Part shown: piece by piece, positions 7,559 to 15,843 of the stretch
Layout: every line of letters starts with the position of its first letter
Position numbering within the stretch: the first letter of the stretch is position 1
Assembly (NCBI GenBank): GCA_002297005.1
Contig: DBIX01000084.1
Location: 1-34,302 of the forward strand
Direction of reading: 5' to 3'
Length of the DNA stretch: 34,302 nucleotides
Source: Cyanobacteria bacterium UBA791
GTDB taxonomy: Bacteria > Cyanobacteriota > Vampirovibrionia > Gastranaerophilales > Gastranaerophilaceae
The notes under the pieces: generated by a model
Told to the model about the DNA's origin: nothing
Database searches by the model: none
The model's input: only the letters and a program-made list of their open reading frames with translations
Position numbers and translations under genes: made by a program

Positions 7559-8812
7559 ATGCAAGAATCAGGAAATAACGTCTTATTCGTTACAAACGAA
7601 GATGATATAGTAAATCAGTTATCAGACCAGTTGATACTTTTAAGAAACATCGACTGTATCTTAATTAGATTGTATACTGATGCGTGTGAAACAATTGACA
7701 AGGATAGACCTCAATCTATTATTATTACTTGTTCAAACAGAGAAGAAGAGGCTAGTTGTTTAGAAACAATTAAATTGATGAAAAATCATACAATTGTTCC
7801 TATTATTCTTGTTTTAAGGGAATATAACGAAGATTTTATTAAACTTGCAAACAAAGCTGGTATAAGTGATTGTGTGACTGTAGAATACGGTCATAGCGAA
7901 ATTCTTATGAGAACAATTTGGAGTTTGCAAAAAAATGAAATGAGAGAAACTCATAAGAAAACAAGACGTCTTCTTGAACAATTAAAAATTTTAGATGAAA
8001 ATACTGGCTTTTATACAACAAAACAAGCAAAAAGAGTTTTTGCAAACGAAATTAATTATTTGCAAGAAAATAAATTAGATGCAGTTTTAATGGCAATTTG
8101 TCCAAATGAAAATGCTGGTATAAAAATTACAAAAGAAAAATTAGATGAAGTTGTTAAGAGTAACGTCCGTGGTTCAGATATTGTAATCATGCATGACGAA
8201 AATACTTATTTTTTAATTCTTACAAACACAAACTTATCTGGTGCGATGATTGTATGGTCAAGAATTATTAAAACAATTGGTGCAGAGGGAACAATCTGTG
8301 GTTGTATTACAGATATTGCAACAAATCCAGCAGATGATCTTCCAAAATTAATGATAGATGCTTTGACAGTTGCTCTGACTGCTCCAAATAACTTTATTGC
8401 AATCAATAATGATAAAGAAGATGATGATATTTGGTTTGAAACAAAAAGTGAGAAGAATTCTCATAACCTTAAATTATTCCAACAAATTTTCAAGAAGAAA
8501 ATGGCATCTACTATTAGACCACTTTTCGAATTTGCTAAAAAATCAGCTAAAAGAAAATTACAAAAAATTGCTTTTGATATTAAAGAAACGGAATCTAGTA
8601 TTGAATTAAAGCTTACAAAAGATGACAAAGTTTCAATACTAAAATTGGAACATACAGGGACTTCGTACGTTACAGTTTACTTTATTCATGAAGGTTTAGA
8701 TAGTCCTGAAAATAAAAAATCAAATATGGAATTTAATGAAATTAATGAGGCAGAACTAAAAGAAATCATTGATTCATTTATTGTTGAATATTTAAGTTAC
8801 GCAAACAAGTAA
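7559..8812 (+). CDS. Degenerate receiver plus degenerate GGDEF-like protein
   Basis: This 417-aa protein shows three parts. Residues 1-120 have the alternating pattern of a response-regulator receiver, but the phospho-acceptor aspartate position falls in IIITCSN, with no Asp. A charged helix (125-145) follows. Residues 145-285 then match the GGDEF fold: LDENTGFYTTKQAKRVF resembles the usual DxLTGLxNR start, and RGSDIVIMHDENTYFLIL occupies the place of the active-site strand. HDENTYF replaces GGDEF, so diguanylate cyclase activity is not expected. Residues 290-417 are unrecognised. AGAGG stands five bases before the ATG. It is the last gene of the ftsEX run, directly after the HDOD gene, and is probably a scaffold or effector rather than an enzyme. 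Confidence 0.7.
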   Translation: MQESGNNVLFVTNEDDIVNQLSDQLILLRNIDCILIRLYTDACETIDKDRPQSIIITCSNREEEASCLETIKLMKNHTIVPIILVLREYNEDFIKLANKAGISDCVTVEYGHSEILMRTIWSLQKNEMRETHKKTRRLLEQLKILDENTGFYTTKQAKRVFANEINYLQENKLDAVLMAICPNENAGIKITKEKLDEVVKSNVRGSDIVIMHDENTYFLILTNTNLSGAMIVWSRIIKTIGAEGTICGCITDIATNPADDLPKLMIDALTVALTAPNNFIAINNDKEDDDIWFETKSEKNSHNLKLFQQIFKKKMASTIRPLFEFAKKSAKRKLQKIAFDIKETESSIELKLTKDDKVSILKLEHTGTSYVTVYFIHEGLDSPENKKSNMEFNEINEAELKEIIDSFIVEYLSYANK

Positions 8813-8944
8813 AAATTTAAATTGTAACGAATGTAAAGTTGATTTTAAGACGGTTAAAATTCAATTATAGCTGTAAATTTTCTATGTTTGTAAAAAATTT
8901 ATTTTATTTTAGGTAGCAAGTTTTATTTTTAGGTTCATTATACC

Positions 8945-8952
8945 TGTATAAT
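8945..8952 (+). promoter_or_regulatory. -10 element of the 145-aa gene
   Basis: A perfect TATAAT (8947-8952), preceded directly by TG, lies about 36 bases before the ATG. No clear -35 is seen at 16-18 bases upstream. The preceding 130 bases after the stop at 8812 hold nothing else I can identify. Confidence 0.5.
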
Positions 8953-8987
8953 AGATATAAGTGAATTAATTAAATAGAGGTAGGAAA

Positions 8988-9425
8988 ATGAACGTTAATG
9001 CAAATGCAGGTGTAGCAACACCAAGTTTTCAAGCAAGATTAAAAAATAATAAAGTAACTGAAAAAGTTGTTAATAAAATGAATGAAGATCAATTAACGGT
9101 TTTTAAACAAGCTTTGACTAATCTTTCAAAGGTTGCTCCAAATGATGTTGTAGAAATTTCTAAGAAAACACAAGGTTCTTCAAGAGGATTTGGACCATAC
9201 GAAGTTAATGATTATTACGTAAAAAATACAAAAGATAGTAAATCTGAAACTAAATTCAAATCTACAGTAGGAAATCTTGAACCAGAAGATTTGATTAACG
9301 TAGTTAAAAAACTTGCAAATCCAAAAACAAAAATAAGCAAAACTGTTTTACCAGAAAACAATGCAACAGTTCAAGCTAATGGAAAAGAACAAGCTAAAAA
9401 AGAAGTTCTTGACATGATGGCTTAA
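8988..9425 (+). CDS. Uncharacterised 145-aa protein with N-terminal SFQA motif
   Basis: I do not recognise the protein. It begins MNVNANAGVATPSFQARLK: a polar, low-complexity lead followed by an aromatic SFQA motif. It continues as a basic, lysine-rich chain without membrane segments or cysteines, and a middle region (FGPYEVNDYYVKNTKD) may be a small beta structure. The N-terminus resembles the NSFKPQ/FFKPQ starts of the two nucleotidases in this window. The ribosome binding site is strong (GAGGTAGG before the ATG). It has its own -10 element and its own terminator, so it is a single-gene unit. Codon use resembles its neighbours. Confidence 0.8.
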   Translation: MNVNANAGVATPSFQARLKNNKVTEKVVNKMNEDQLTVFKQALTNLSKVAPNDVVEISKKTQGSSRGFGPYEVNDYYVKNTKDSKSETKFKSTVGNLEPEDLINVVKKLANPKTKISKTVLPENNATVQANGKEQAKKEVLDMMA

Positions 9426-9444
9426 TAAAAAGTTAAATAGTTAA

Positions 9445-9480
9445 AAAAAGAGGGTTGAACATTTGTTTGACCCTCTTTTT
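9445..9480 (+). terminator. Terminator after the 145-aa gene
   Basis: The stem GAGGGTTGAAC (9450-9460) pairs with GTTTGACCCTC (9465-9475), with two G-T pairs and an ATTT loop, and is followed by a run of T. Confidence 0.88.
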
Positions 9481-9536
9481 TTATGAAAAAATATTATCTT
9501 TTTCACCTTATTGAATGACTTGTAAAACTTTTTTCT

Positions 9537-9565
9537 TTGTTGTAAATTTAGGTTGTACTTATAAA
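9537..9565 (+). promoter_or_regulatory. fba promoter
   Basis: TTGTTG (9537-9542), a 17-base spacer, then TATAAA (9560-9565). The expected transcript start is about 14 bases before the AAGGAG ribosome binding site. The same TTGTTGTAAA start is seen at the rpmI promoter. Confidence 0.6.
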
Positions 9566-9585
9566 TACAACAAGGAGATTTTCAA

Positions 9586-10545
9586 ATGAGTGAAAGAAAA
9601 TTAGTAGGAACAAACGAAATGTTCAAAAAAGCATTAGCTGGCGGATATGCTATCGGTGCTTACAATGTTAACAATATGGAAATTTTACAAGGTATTGCAG
9701 AAGCAGCTGAAGAAACTCGTTCACCAATCATCTTACAAGTTTCAGCAGGTGCAAGAAAATATGCTAACCAAACATATTTAATCAAATTAGTAGAAGCAGC
9801 ATTAGCTACAACTACAGTACCTATCGCTTTACACTTAGATCACGGTGCTGATTTCGAAATTTGTAAAGCATGTATCGACGGTGGTTTCTCATCAGTTATG
9901 ATTGATGGTTCAAGATTCCCATTCGAAGAAAATGTTGCAGTAACTAAAAAAGTTGTTGAATACGCTCACGAAAGAGGAGTTTCAGTAGAAGCTGAACTTG
10001 GTAAATTGGCTGGTGTTGAAGACGATGTTAACGTTGATGCTAAAGATGCTAAATATACAAACGTTCATGAAGCTGTAGAATTTGTTAAACAAACAGGTTG
10101 TGATTCATTAGCTATCGCTATTGGTACTTCACACGGTGCTTACAAATTCAAAGGTGAAGCTAAATTAGACTTCGACAGATTAAAAGAAATTAAAGACGCA
10201 TTAAAAGAAGCTGGTTTCGGTGATTACCCAATCGTTCTTCACGGTTCTTCTTCAGTTCCAAAAGAATTCGTAGAAAAATGTAATAAATTCGGCGGTAACT
10301 TACCAGATGCACAAGGTGTTCCAGAAGATATGTTAAATTATGCTTCTAAACACGGTGTTGCTAAAATCAATATCGATACAGACTTGAGATTAGCAATGAC
10401 ATCTACTATCAGAGAATTCTTCATTGAACATCCTGAAAAATTTGACCCACGTGAATACATGGGACCTGGTAGAACAGCTGTTAAAGAAATGGTAATGCAC
10501 AAAATGAGAGATGTATTAGGTACAGCAGGTCATGCTGATGACTAA
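9586..10545 (+). CDS. fba: Class II fructose-bisphosphate aldolase
   Basis: This 319-aa zinc-dependent aldolase interconverts fructose 1,6-bisphosphate with glyceraldehyde 3-phosphate and dihydroxyacetone phosphate in glycolysis and gluconeogenesis. Active-site features are HLDHGAD (H83-H86, with D85 as the catalytic acid and H86 as a zinc ligand), SVEAELGKL, GTSHGAYK, LHGSSSVP and KINIDTDLR, which binds the substrate phosphate. Length and order fit the class IIB type. AAGGAG stands well placed before the ATG. It has its own promoter and terminator. Codon choice is strongly A/T-ending but regular, as expected for a highly expressed gene. Confidence 0.96.
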   Translation: MSERKLVGTNEMFKKALAGGYAIGAYNVNNMEILQGIAEAAEETRSPIILQVSAGARKYANQTYLIKLVEAALATTTVPIALHLDHGADFEICKACIDGGFSSVMIDGSRFPFEENVAVTKKVVEYAHERGVSVEAELGKLAGVEDDVNVDAKDAKYTNVHEAVEFVKQTGCDSLAIAIGTSHGAYKFKGEAKLDFDRLKEIKDALKEAGFGDYPIVLHGSSSVPKEFVEKCNKFGGNLPDAQGVPEDMLNYASKHGVAKINIDTDLRLAMTSTIREFFIEHPEKFDPREYMGPGRTAVKEMVMHKMRDVLGTAGHADD

Positions 10546-10573
10546 TAATTAATCTCAATAAGATTAACAAAAG

Positions 10574-10601
10574 CAGAGAGCTGAAAGCTCTCTGTTTTTT
10601 T
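10574..10601 (+). terminator. fba terminator
   Basis: CAGAGAGCT (10574-10582) and AGCTCTCTG (10586-10594) form a perfect 9-bp stem with a GAA loop, followed by seven T. Confidence 0.93.
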
Positions 10602-10635
10602 ATGCGAAATTTTAGGTTTTATTTATTTTAATATT

Positions 10636-10665
10636 TTGTTGTAAAAAAATTTTGTTTAATATAAA
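10636..10665 (+). promoter_or_regulatory. rpmI-rplT promoter
   Basis: TTGTTG (10636-10641), an 18-base spacer and TATAAA (10660-10665). The transcript would start just before the leader hairpin at 10678. Confidence 0.45.
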
Positions 10666-10677
10666 CTTAATCATGCA

Positions 10678-10709
10678 GAAGTTTTATGGCTATGGCTGCC
10701 ATAATCTTC
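10678..10709 (+). promoter_or_regulatory. Stem-loop in the rpmI-rplT leader (possible L20 leader)
   Basis: GAAG (10678-10681) and TTATGGC (10684-10690) pair with GCCATAA (10698-10704) and CTTC (10706-10709), closing a TATGGCT loop with a small internal loop. It lies in the untranslated leader about 40 bases before rpmI. Ribosomal protein L20 binds such leaders in other bacteria to limit its own operon. Assignment to that role here is inference from position and structure. Confidence 0.4.
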
Positions 10710-10749
10710 CTAGATACATACAACCTTAAATAAAGAAAGGAAAATGAAA

Positions 10750-10959
10750 ATGCCAAAAATGAAAACACACAGATCAGGTGCTAAAAGATACAAAATTACT
10801 GCATCTGGTAAAATCGTAAGAAGACAAGCTGGTAAAGGTCACTTACTTGCAAACAAAGACGTAAGCCGTAAAAGAAGACTCTCTAAAATGGTAGAAATTT
10901 CAGAATCACAAGTGAAATTAGTATCAAAAGAGTTACCATACAAGAAATATTCAAGATAG
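10750..10959 (+). CDS. rpmI: 50S ribosomal protein L35
   Basis: This is a small, very basic large-subunit ribosomal protein, 69 aa. The start at 10750 (MPKMKTHRSGAKRYK) gives the canonical L35 N-terminus and has AAAGGA about eight bases upstream. The ATG at 10744 is too close to that site. The chain continues TASGKIVRRQAGKGHLL, typical of the family. It is the first gene of the rpmI-rplT pair. The infC gene that often precedes this pair is absent here. Confidence 0.95.
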   Translation: MPKMKTHRSGAKRYKITASGKIVRRQAGKGHLLANKDVSRKRRLSKMVEISESQVKLVSKELPYKKYSR

Positions 10960-10971
10960 GAGAGTTAGAAA

Positions 10972-11322
10972 ATGAGAATTGTTAGAGGAAACGTTAGTCG
11001 TAAAAGACATAAAAAAATCTTAAAATTAGCAAAAGGCTTTATCGGTGCTAGAAGCAGAATCTTTAAAGTTGCAAATATCGCTGTAATGAAAGCATTAAAA
11101 TATGCTTACAGAGATAGACGTATGACAAAACGTAATATGAGAAGATTATGGATTGTTAGAATCAATGCAGCTGTTAGAGAACAAGGCATGAGCTACTCTA
11201 GATTTGTTAATGCTTGCAAAAAAGCTGACATCTTAGTTAACAGAAAAATGTTAGCTGACTTAGCTGTTAATGATCCAGAAGCTTTCACAGTAGTTGTAGA
11301 AACTGCTAAAGCTGCTTTATAA
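10972..11322 (+). CDS. rplT: 50S ribosomal protein L20
   Basis: This 116-aa large-subunit assembly protein follows rpmI by 12 bases behind an AGGAG site. It has the basic N-terminal helix (RGNVSRKRHKKILKLAKGF), then YAYRDRR and LWIVRINAA, all standard L20 landmarks. It is also the known repressor of this operon in other bacteria. It terminates in a bidirectional hairpin shared with recA. Confidence 0.96.
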   Translation: MRIVRGNVSRKRHKKILKLAKGFIGARSRIFKVANIAVMKALKYAYRDRRMTKRNMRRLWIVRINAAVREQGMSYSRFVNACKKADILVNRKMLADLAVNDPEAFTVVVETAKAAL

Positions 11323-11347
11323 TTACAAAAGTAATTATCAGAGATTT

Positions 11348-11381
11348 AAAAAAGGAGTTGAAGAAATTCAACTCCTTTTTT
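11348..11381. terminator. Bidirectional terminator between rplT and recA
   Basis: A perfect stem (11348-11362 with 11367-11381, core GGAGTTGAA/TTCAACTCC, loop GAAA) has A and T runs on both sides. It lies between the convergent ends of rplT and recA. Confidence 0.9.
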
Positions 11382-11422
11382 GTTGTCTTAATTTATTTTG
11401 TGTTTAGAACTTGATAGTTTGA

Positions 11423-12442
11423 TTAGCCCTCTGCAAGTTTTTCTCTAACAAGTTTTTCAACTGTTTCTAAAACGTCAGGATGTTCTGCTAAAAATTCTTT
11501 TGCTTTTTCTCTACCTTGACCTAATTTTTCATCATTAAAGCTAAACCATGCACCTGCTTTTTTAACTATGTCAAGTTTTACGGCAACGTCAAGGATGTTA
11601 CCGATTTTGCAAATACCTTTACCAAAGATAATATCAAACTCAGCTGTTCTGAATGGTGGAGCAACTTTGTTTTTCAAAACTCTTACTCTAACGTGGTTAC
11701 CAACATCACCGTCTTCACCTTTTAAGCTTTCAACACGTTTGATTTCCATTCTTACTGATGCGTAATATTTAAGAGCATTACCACCTGTTGTTGTTTCAGG
11801 ATTACCATACATAACACCGATTTTGTTTCTTAATTGGTTGATGAAAATAACAGTTGTGTTAGTTTTACCGATTACACCTGTTAGTTTTCTAAGAGCTTTA
11901 CTCATCAAACGAGCTTGTAAACCCATTTGTTGGTCTTCCATAGAACCCTCAATTTCAGCTTTTGGAACAAGTGCTGCAACTGAATCGACAACGATAATAT
12001 CAACTGCACCTGAACGAACAAGTTCTTCTGTAATATCAAGTGCTTGTTCACCTGTATCAGGTTGAGAGATTAATAAATCATCAACTTGAACACCTAAGTT
12101 TCTAGCATATTCAGGATCAAGAGCGTGTTCTGCATCAACGAATGCTGCTATGCCACCTTTTTTTTGACATTCTGCAACGATGTGTTGAGCCAGAGTTGTT
12201 TTACCAGAACTTTCTGGACCATAAATTTCAATGATTCTTCCTCTTGGAATACCTCCTATACCTAGTGCGATGTCTAAGTCTAAAGAACCTGTAGGAATAG
12301 CTTCAACATTAACGGCTGTTTTGTCGCCAAGTTTCATGATTGAACCTTTACCAAAATCTTTTTCTATCTTTTCGATTGCTAATTTTAAGGCTTTTTCTCT
12401 TTCAGCACTTACATTAGTTTCTTCTTTTTCTTTTACTGCCAT
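11423..12442 (-). CDS. recA: Recombinase RecA
   Basis: This 339-aa strand-exchange protein acts in homologous recombination and LexA cleavage. Walker A is GPESSGKT (75-82). Walker B is in DIIVVDSVAAL, loop L1 in EGSMEDQQMGLQAR, and loop L2 in INQLRNKIGVMYGNPETTTGG. The frame is open upstream to 12517, but the ATG at 12442 follows AGAGGTAGAT and gives a normal N-terminus. The longer form would overlap the preceding gene. It starts ten bases after the MerR-like gene, so the two are co-transcribed. I saw no obvious SOS box. Confidence 0.97.
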   Translation of the reverse strand: MAVKEKEETNVSAEREKALKLAIEKIEKDFGKGSIMKLGDKTAVNVEAIPTGSLDLDIALGIGGIPRGRIIEIYGPESSGKTTLAQHIVAECQKKGGIAAFVDAEHALDPEYARNLGVQVDDLLISQPDTGEQALDITEELVRSGAVDIIVVDSVAALVPKAEIEGSMEDQQMGLQARLMSKALRKLTGVIGKTNTTVIFINQLRNKIGVMYGNPETTTGGNALKYYASVRMEIKRVESLKGEDGDVGNHVRVRVLKNKVAPPFRTAEFDIIFGKGICKIGNILDVAVKLDIVKKAGAWFSFNDEKLGQGREKAKEFLAEHPDVLETVEKLVREKLAEG

Positions 12443-12452
12443 ATCTACCTCT

Positions 12453-12926
12453 TTATATTGAATAATCTCGTTTTTTAGCTTTGATATAAACTCCCATGCC
12501 AAGTGGTTTATATTCATTAATTCTATCTTTTAGATAGCAATTTTCTTTGCTAGTTTTTGCTAGTTTTAGTTTTAGAGTTTCATTTTCACTTTTTATTTTT
12601 TCATATTCTTCAAAAAATTCTTCTAATTTTCTAAATTTTTGATTTAAGTACTCTGTTGCACCATCAGGAAGAACATCTTCCATTTGATAAAAAGCATTTT
12701 TGATAGTTTCAAGAGTTTTGAATTGCTTAGAATTAAGAATTGATTGTTTGTATTTTTCTCTTAATTCTTTTAATCTTCTAACTTCATCATACGAAAAGAA
12801 TGTATAACCTTTAGAATTTTGTCTTGGAGTAATTGCCGCAAGCTTACAAAGTCTGATAATTTCCTTGTTATCAGAGTTAAGGATTTCTCTTACTTCATGT
12901 GGTGAAAGCGTTGTTTCTTTTACCAT
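12453..12926 (-). CDS. MerR-like helix-turn-helix protein with coiled-coil tail
   Basis: This 157-aa protein has an N-terminal winged helix of MerR type. LSPHEVREIL is followed by a second helix (EIIRLCKLAAI), then GYTFFSYDEVRRLKELREKY, the usual wing and arm. Residues 90-140 are heptad-rich (KLEEFFEEYEKIKSENETLKLKL) and should form a dimerising coiled coil. No effector domain is visible. A GGGG site precedes the ATG. It lies immediately upstream of recA in the same transcription unit, which suggests a link to recA expression or DNA repair, but the partner and target are unknown. Confidence 0.75.
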   Translation of the reverse strand: MVKETTLSPHEVREILNSDNKEIIRLCKLAAITPRQNSKGYTFFSYDEVRRLKELREKYKQSILNSKQFKTLETIKNAFYQMEDVLPDGATEYLNQKFRKLEEFFEEYEKIKSENETLKLKLAKTSKENCYLKDRINEYKPLGMGVYIKAKKRDYSI

Positions 12927-13027
12927 TTTTACCCCATTTGTGACTAGATTTCTAATTTTAAAACCTCTACACTAACTATTTTATTTTATTCTGCAAAAAA
13001 AGACAAATACTTAACAAACCTTGATAC

Positions 13028-13057
13028 TTGTATAAGTTTTAAAAAATATGATATTAT
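13028..13057 (+). promoter_or_regulatory. Possible promoter giving a near-leaderless TPR transcript
   Basis: TTGTAT (13028-13033), an 18-base spacer and TATTAT (13052-13057) end only six bases before the ATG at 13064. A start site at or near the ATG would make the message leaderless, which agrees with the lack of a ribosome binding site. Confidence 0.3.
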
Positions 13058-13063
13058 TAATTT

Positions 13064-14002
13064 ATGGATAACGATAATCAAGAAATTGAAGAACTACAAC
13101 AAATCCTAAGAGAAGATTCTTCTAACTTTCAGGTTAGACGTAGACTTGCAATGGCTTTATTGGACAAAGGTTTTAACGAAGAATCTCTTAAACAATTTCA
13201 ATTTTTAATAACAATTTTCCCAAATGATGCCAGTCTTTACTACAACATGGGTATTGTTTACGAGAAAATGCGAAAGCTTGATTTAGCAGAACAAACTTAC
13301 TTAAAAGGTATAGAAATTGCTCCTGATGATACAGATTTTTATTACAATCTAGGTCTTGTATATATTGATATGTATGAATTTGACAAGGCAATTGAGCAGT
13401 TCAAAATTGTTCTAGAAACAGACTCTGACGACGGAAACAGTTTCTTTAACTTAGGTTTATGTTACATCAAAAAGAAACCACCTCAATTTGATATTGCAAA
13501 AATTTGTTTTCTAAAAGCTGTAAACTGTAATTCTCACGATATTTTTGCACATTTTCATCTTGGCTACATTTACAAAATGGAAGGTAAAATTAAAGAAGCT
13601 ATCGCAGAATATCAAAAGGTTTTGGAAGAAAACCCAAACTGGAGTTGGTCATATTTCAACATGGGTGCAATTTATTTTGAGCAAGGCGATATTCAACAAG
13701 CAATCGAAAATCTTCAAAAATGTCTAGAGCTTAACCCACGTGATGTTGAGGCTTACAAAATATTTTCACAAATTCTCATAAAAATAGGTCACGTAAATCA
13801 GTCTATAAACTTGTTAAAAAGAGCATTAGAAGAAGTTCCTGATAATGGTGATATCTATTATATGCTTGCTCAAAATTACAAAATTGACAACATAACAAGC
13901 GATTATAAATATATGCTTGAAATGGCACTTGAAAATGAAGATACGCTTACTACGGTTACTCCTGAAGTTGTAAAACAAGAACTTTCAGCTTTTGAACAAT
14001 AA
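13064..14002 (+). CDS. Tetratricopeptide repeat protein
   Basis: This 312-aa soluble protein consists almost wholly of TPR units from about residue 20 to 300. It has repeated landmarks such as YYNMGIVYEKMRKLDLAEQTY, YYNLGLVYIDMYEFDKAIEQF, FFNLGLCYIKK, YFNMGAIYFEQGDIQQAIENL and YYMLAQNY. There is no signal peptide, membrane helix or enzymatic domain, so a scaffold role is likely. No Shine-Dalgarno sequence precedes the ATG. The gene is divergent from the MerR-like/recA unit and 72 bases upstream of proS, which has its own promoter. Confidence 0.88.
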   Translation: MDNDNQEIEELQQILREDSSNFQVRRRLAMALLDKGFNEESLKQFQFLITIFPNDASLYYNMGIVYEKMRKLDLAEQTYLKGIEIAPDDTDFYYNLGLVYIDMYEFDKAIEQFKIVLETDSDDGNSFFNLGLCYIKKKPPQFDIAKICFLKAVNCNSHDIFAHFHLGYIYKMEGKIKEAIAEYQKVLEENPNWSWSYFNMGAIYFEQGDIQQAIENLQKCLELNPRDVEAYKIFSQILIKIGHVNQSINLLKRALEEVPDNGDIYYMLAQNYKIDNITSDYKYMLEMALENEDTLTTVTPEVVKQELSAFEQ

Positions 14003-14018
14003 AAAATACTCTTATAAT

Positions 14019-14047
14019 TTGCAACTGGCATGCGTTTTTGGTATTAT
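14019..14047 (+). promoter_or_regulatory. proS promoter
   Basis: TTGCAA (14019-14024), exactly 17 bases, then TATTAT (14042-14047). The expected start lies just ahead of the GAGG ribosome binding site. Confidence 0.65.
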
Positions 14048-14074
14048 TTTCTCAAGATAGTGAGGAATTTAATT

Positions 14075-15814
14075 ATGAAAATGTCAAAATTATTCGTGCA
14101 AACTTTAAGAGAATTTCCAGCAGATGCTGAAGTTGTTTCTCATAAATTTTTAGCAAGAGCAGGATACATAAGAAAATTAACAAGTGGTGTTTATAGCTAT
14201 TTACCGTTGATGTGGAGAGTTATTCACAAAATCGAAAACATCATCAGAGAAGAACTTGATGCATCAGGTGCTCAAGAACTTTTACTTCCTGTTGTTCAAC
14301 CTCGTGAACTTTGGGATGAATCTGGTAGATGGGAAGCTTATGGTAAAGAATTAGCACGTTTTAGAGATAGACATGATAGAGAAATGTGTTTATCACCAAC
14401 AGCTGAAGAAGTTATTACTGCAGTTGCTCGTGACGGTTTGAAATCATACAAGCAAATGCCTGTTAATTTGTACCAATTCCAAGAAAAATTCCGTGATGAA
14501 GTTCGTCCAAGATACGGTCTTTTAAGAGGTCGTGAATTCATCATGAAAGACGGATACAGTTTTGACATTGACCAAGATGGTTTGGATAAAGAATATAAAA
14601 ACATGGCAGAAGCATATACAAGAATCTTCAAAAGATGTGGACTTGAAACAAAAATGGTTCAATCAGATTCAGGTGCTATCGGCGGTAGCGTAAGCCACGA
14701 ATTTATGGTAATCACAACAACTGACGCTGGTGAAAACGATGTATTCTATTGCGACGGATGTGATTATTCTGCAAATTCAAATCACGCAGTATCAAAACTT
14801 CCACCAGCAGAAGTTGACGGTAGCAAATATGGTTATACAGAGGCTAAAGTTGTTGATACTCCTCAAACTCATTCAATTGAAGAATTATGCAACTTCTTAA
14901 ATATCCCAGCATCAATTATTCTAAAATGTTTGGTTTATATTGTCGATAAAAAACCTGTTTTAGCATTAATTAGAGCTGACAAAGAGGTTGAAGAAACAAA
15001 ATTGATGAATGCTGTTGGCGGAATGGATATTAGAATTGCATCAGCTCCTGAAATTGAAGAATTGATGGTTGAAAAAGGTTTCAATGCTGCAAAAGGATTT
15101 ATTGGTCCTAAAGGTATGGACGGAATCACTATCATTGCTGATGAAACTGTTAAAGATATGAAAAACTTTGTTGTGGGTATTAACCAAGAAGATAAACACT
15201 TGATTGGTGCAAACTTAGAAGTTGATATTCCTCATATCGAAAAATATGACGATATTAGACTTGCACAAGAGGGCGAAATTTGTCCACAATGCGGTCAACC
15301 ATTAAAAGTTACAAGAGGTATTGAGGTTGGTAATATCTTCCAACTTGGTACAAAATATTCAAAACCAATGAACGCAATGTTCTTAGATAAAAATGGTAAA
15401 GCTCAACCTTACGTAATGGGTTGTTACGGTATTGGTGTTACAAGAACAGCTGCTGCAGCAGTTGAAAGATACCATGATGAACATGGTATGTTCTTACCAA
15501 TTCAAATTGCACCATATCACGTTACAATCGTCCCTGTTGCAGTTAATGATGAATTGCAAATGACAACAGCTCAAAAGATTTATGATGAATTAATTAAGGC
15601 TGGTGTTGAGGCAGTTATCGATGACAGAACAGAACGTCCAGGGGTTAAATTTAAAGATGCTGACTTGATTGGTTTCCCATATAGAATTACAGTTGGTAAA
15701 ACAATTACTGAGGGTAAAGTTGAATTTAAGACAAGAGCAACTGGCGAAATGGAAAACATGACTCCAGATGAAGCTATTGCTAAAATGATTTCAATCGTAA
15801 AAGAAACATTATAG
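14075..15814 (+). CDS. proS: Prolyl-tRNA synthetase
   Basis: This 579-aa class II enzyme charges tRNA-Pro and is of the bacterial type with an inserted editing domain. Landmarks in order: TLREFPADAEVVSHKFLARAG; LLPVVQPRELW after motif 1; LSPTAEEV; motif 2 in FRDEVRPRYGLLRGREF; the YbaK-like insert at roughly 225-390 (IPASIILKCLVY, LIRADKEVEETKL); motif 3 GCYGIGVTRTAAA; and the C-terminal anticodon domain beginning PYHVTIVPVA. The frame opens at 14030, but the ATG at 14075 lies nine bases after GAGG and gives the family N-terminus. Confidence 0.97.
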   Translation: MKMSKLFVQTLREFPADAEVVSHKFLARAGYIRKLTSGVYSYLPLMWRVIHKIENIIREELDASGAQELLLPVVQPRELWDESGRWEAYGKELARFRDRHDREMCLSPTAEEVITAVARDGLKSYKQMPVNLYQFQEKFRDEVRPRYGLLRGREFIMKDGYSFDIDQDGLDKEYKNMAEAYTRIFKRCGLETKMVQSDSGAIGGSVSHEFMVITTTDAGENDVFYCDGCDYSANSNHAVSKLPPAEVDGSKYGYTEAKVVDTPQTHSIEELCNFLNIPASIILKCLVYIVDKKPVLALIRADKEVEETKLMNAVGGMDIRIASAPEIEELMVEKGFNAAKGFIGPKGMDGITIIADETVKDMKNFVVGINQEDKHLIGANLEVDIPHIEKYDDIRLAQEGEICPQCGQPLKVTRGIEVGNIFQLGTKYSKPMNAMFLDKNGKAQPYVMGCYGIGVTRTAAAAVERYHDEHGMFLPIQIAPYHVTIVPVAVNDELQMTTAQKIYDELIKAGVEAVIDDRTERPGVKFKDADLIGFPYRITVGKTITEGKVEFKTRATGEMENMTPDEAIAKMISIVKETL

Positions 15815-15843
15815 AATAAGTTTTTGGGAACTACCCAAACAAA

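Noticed and set aside
12927..13063. SOS box controlling recA
   Set aside because: I found no GAAC-n4-GTTC-like or CTG-n10-CAG palindrome between the divergent genes that I would defend.
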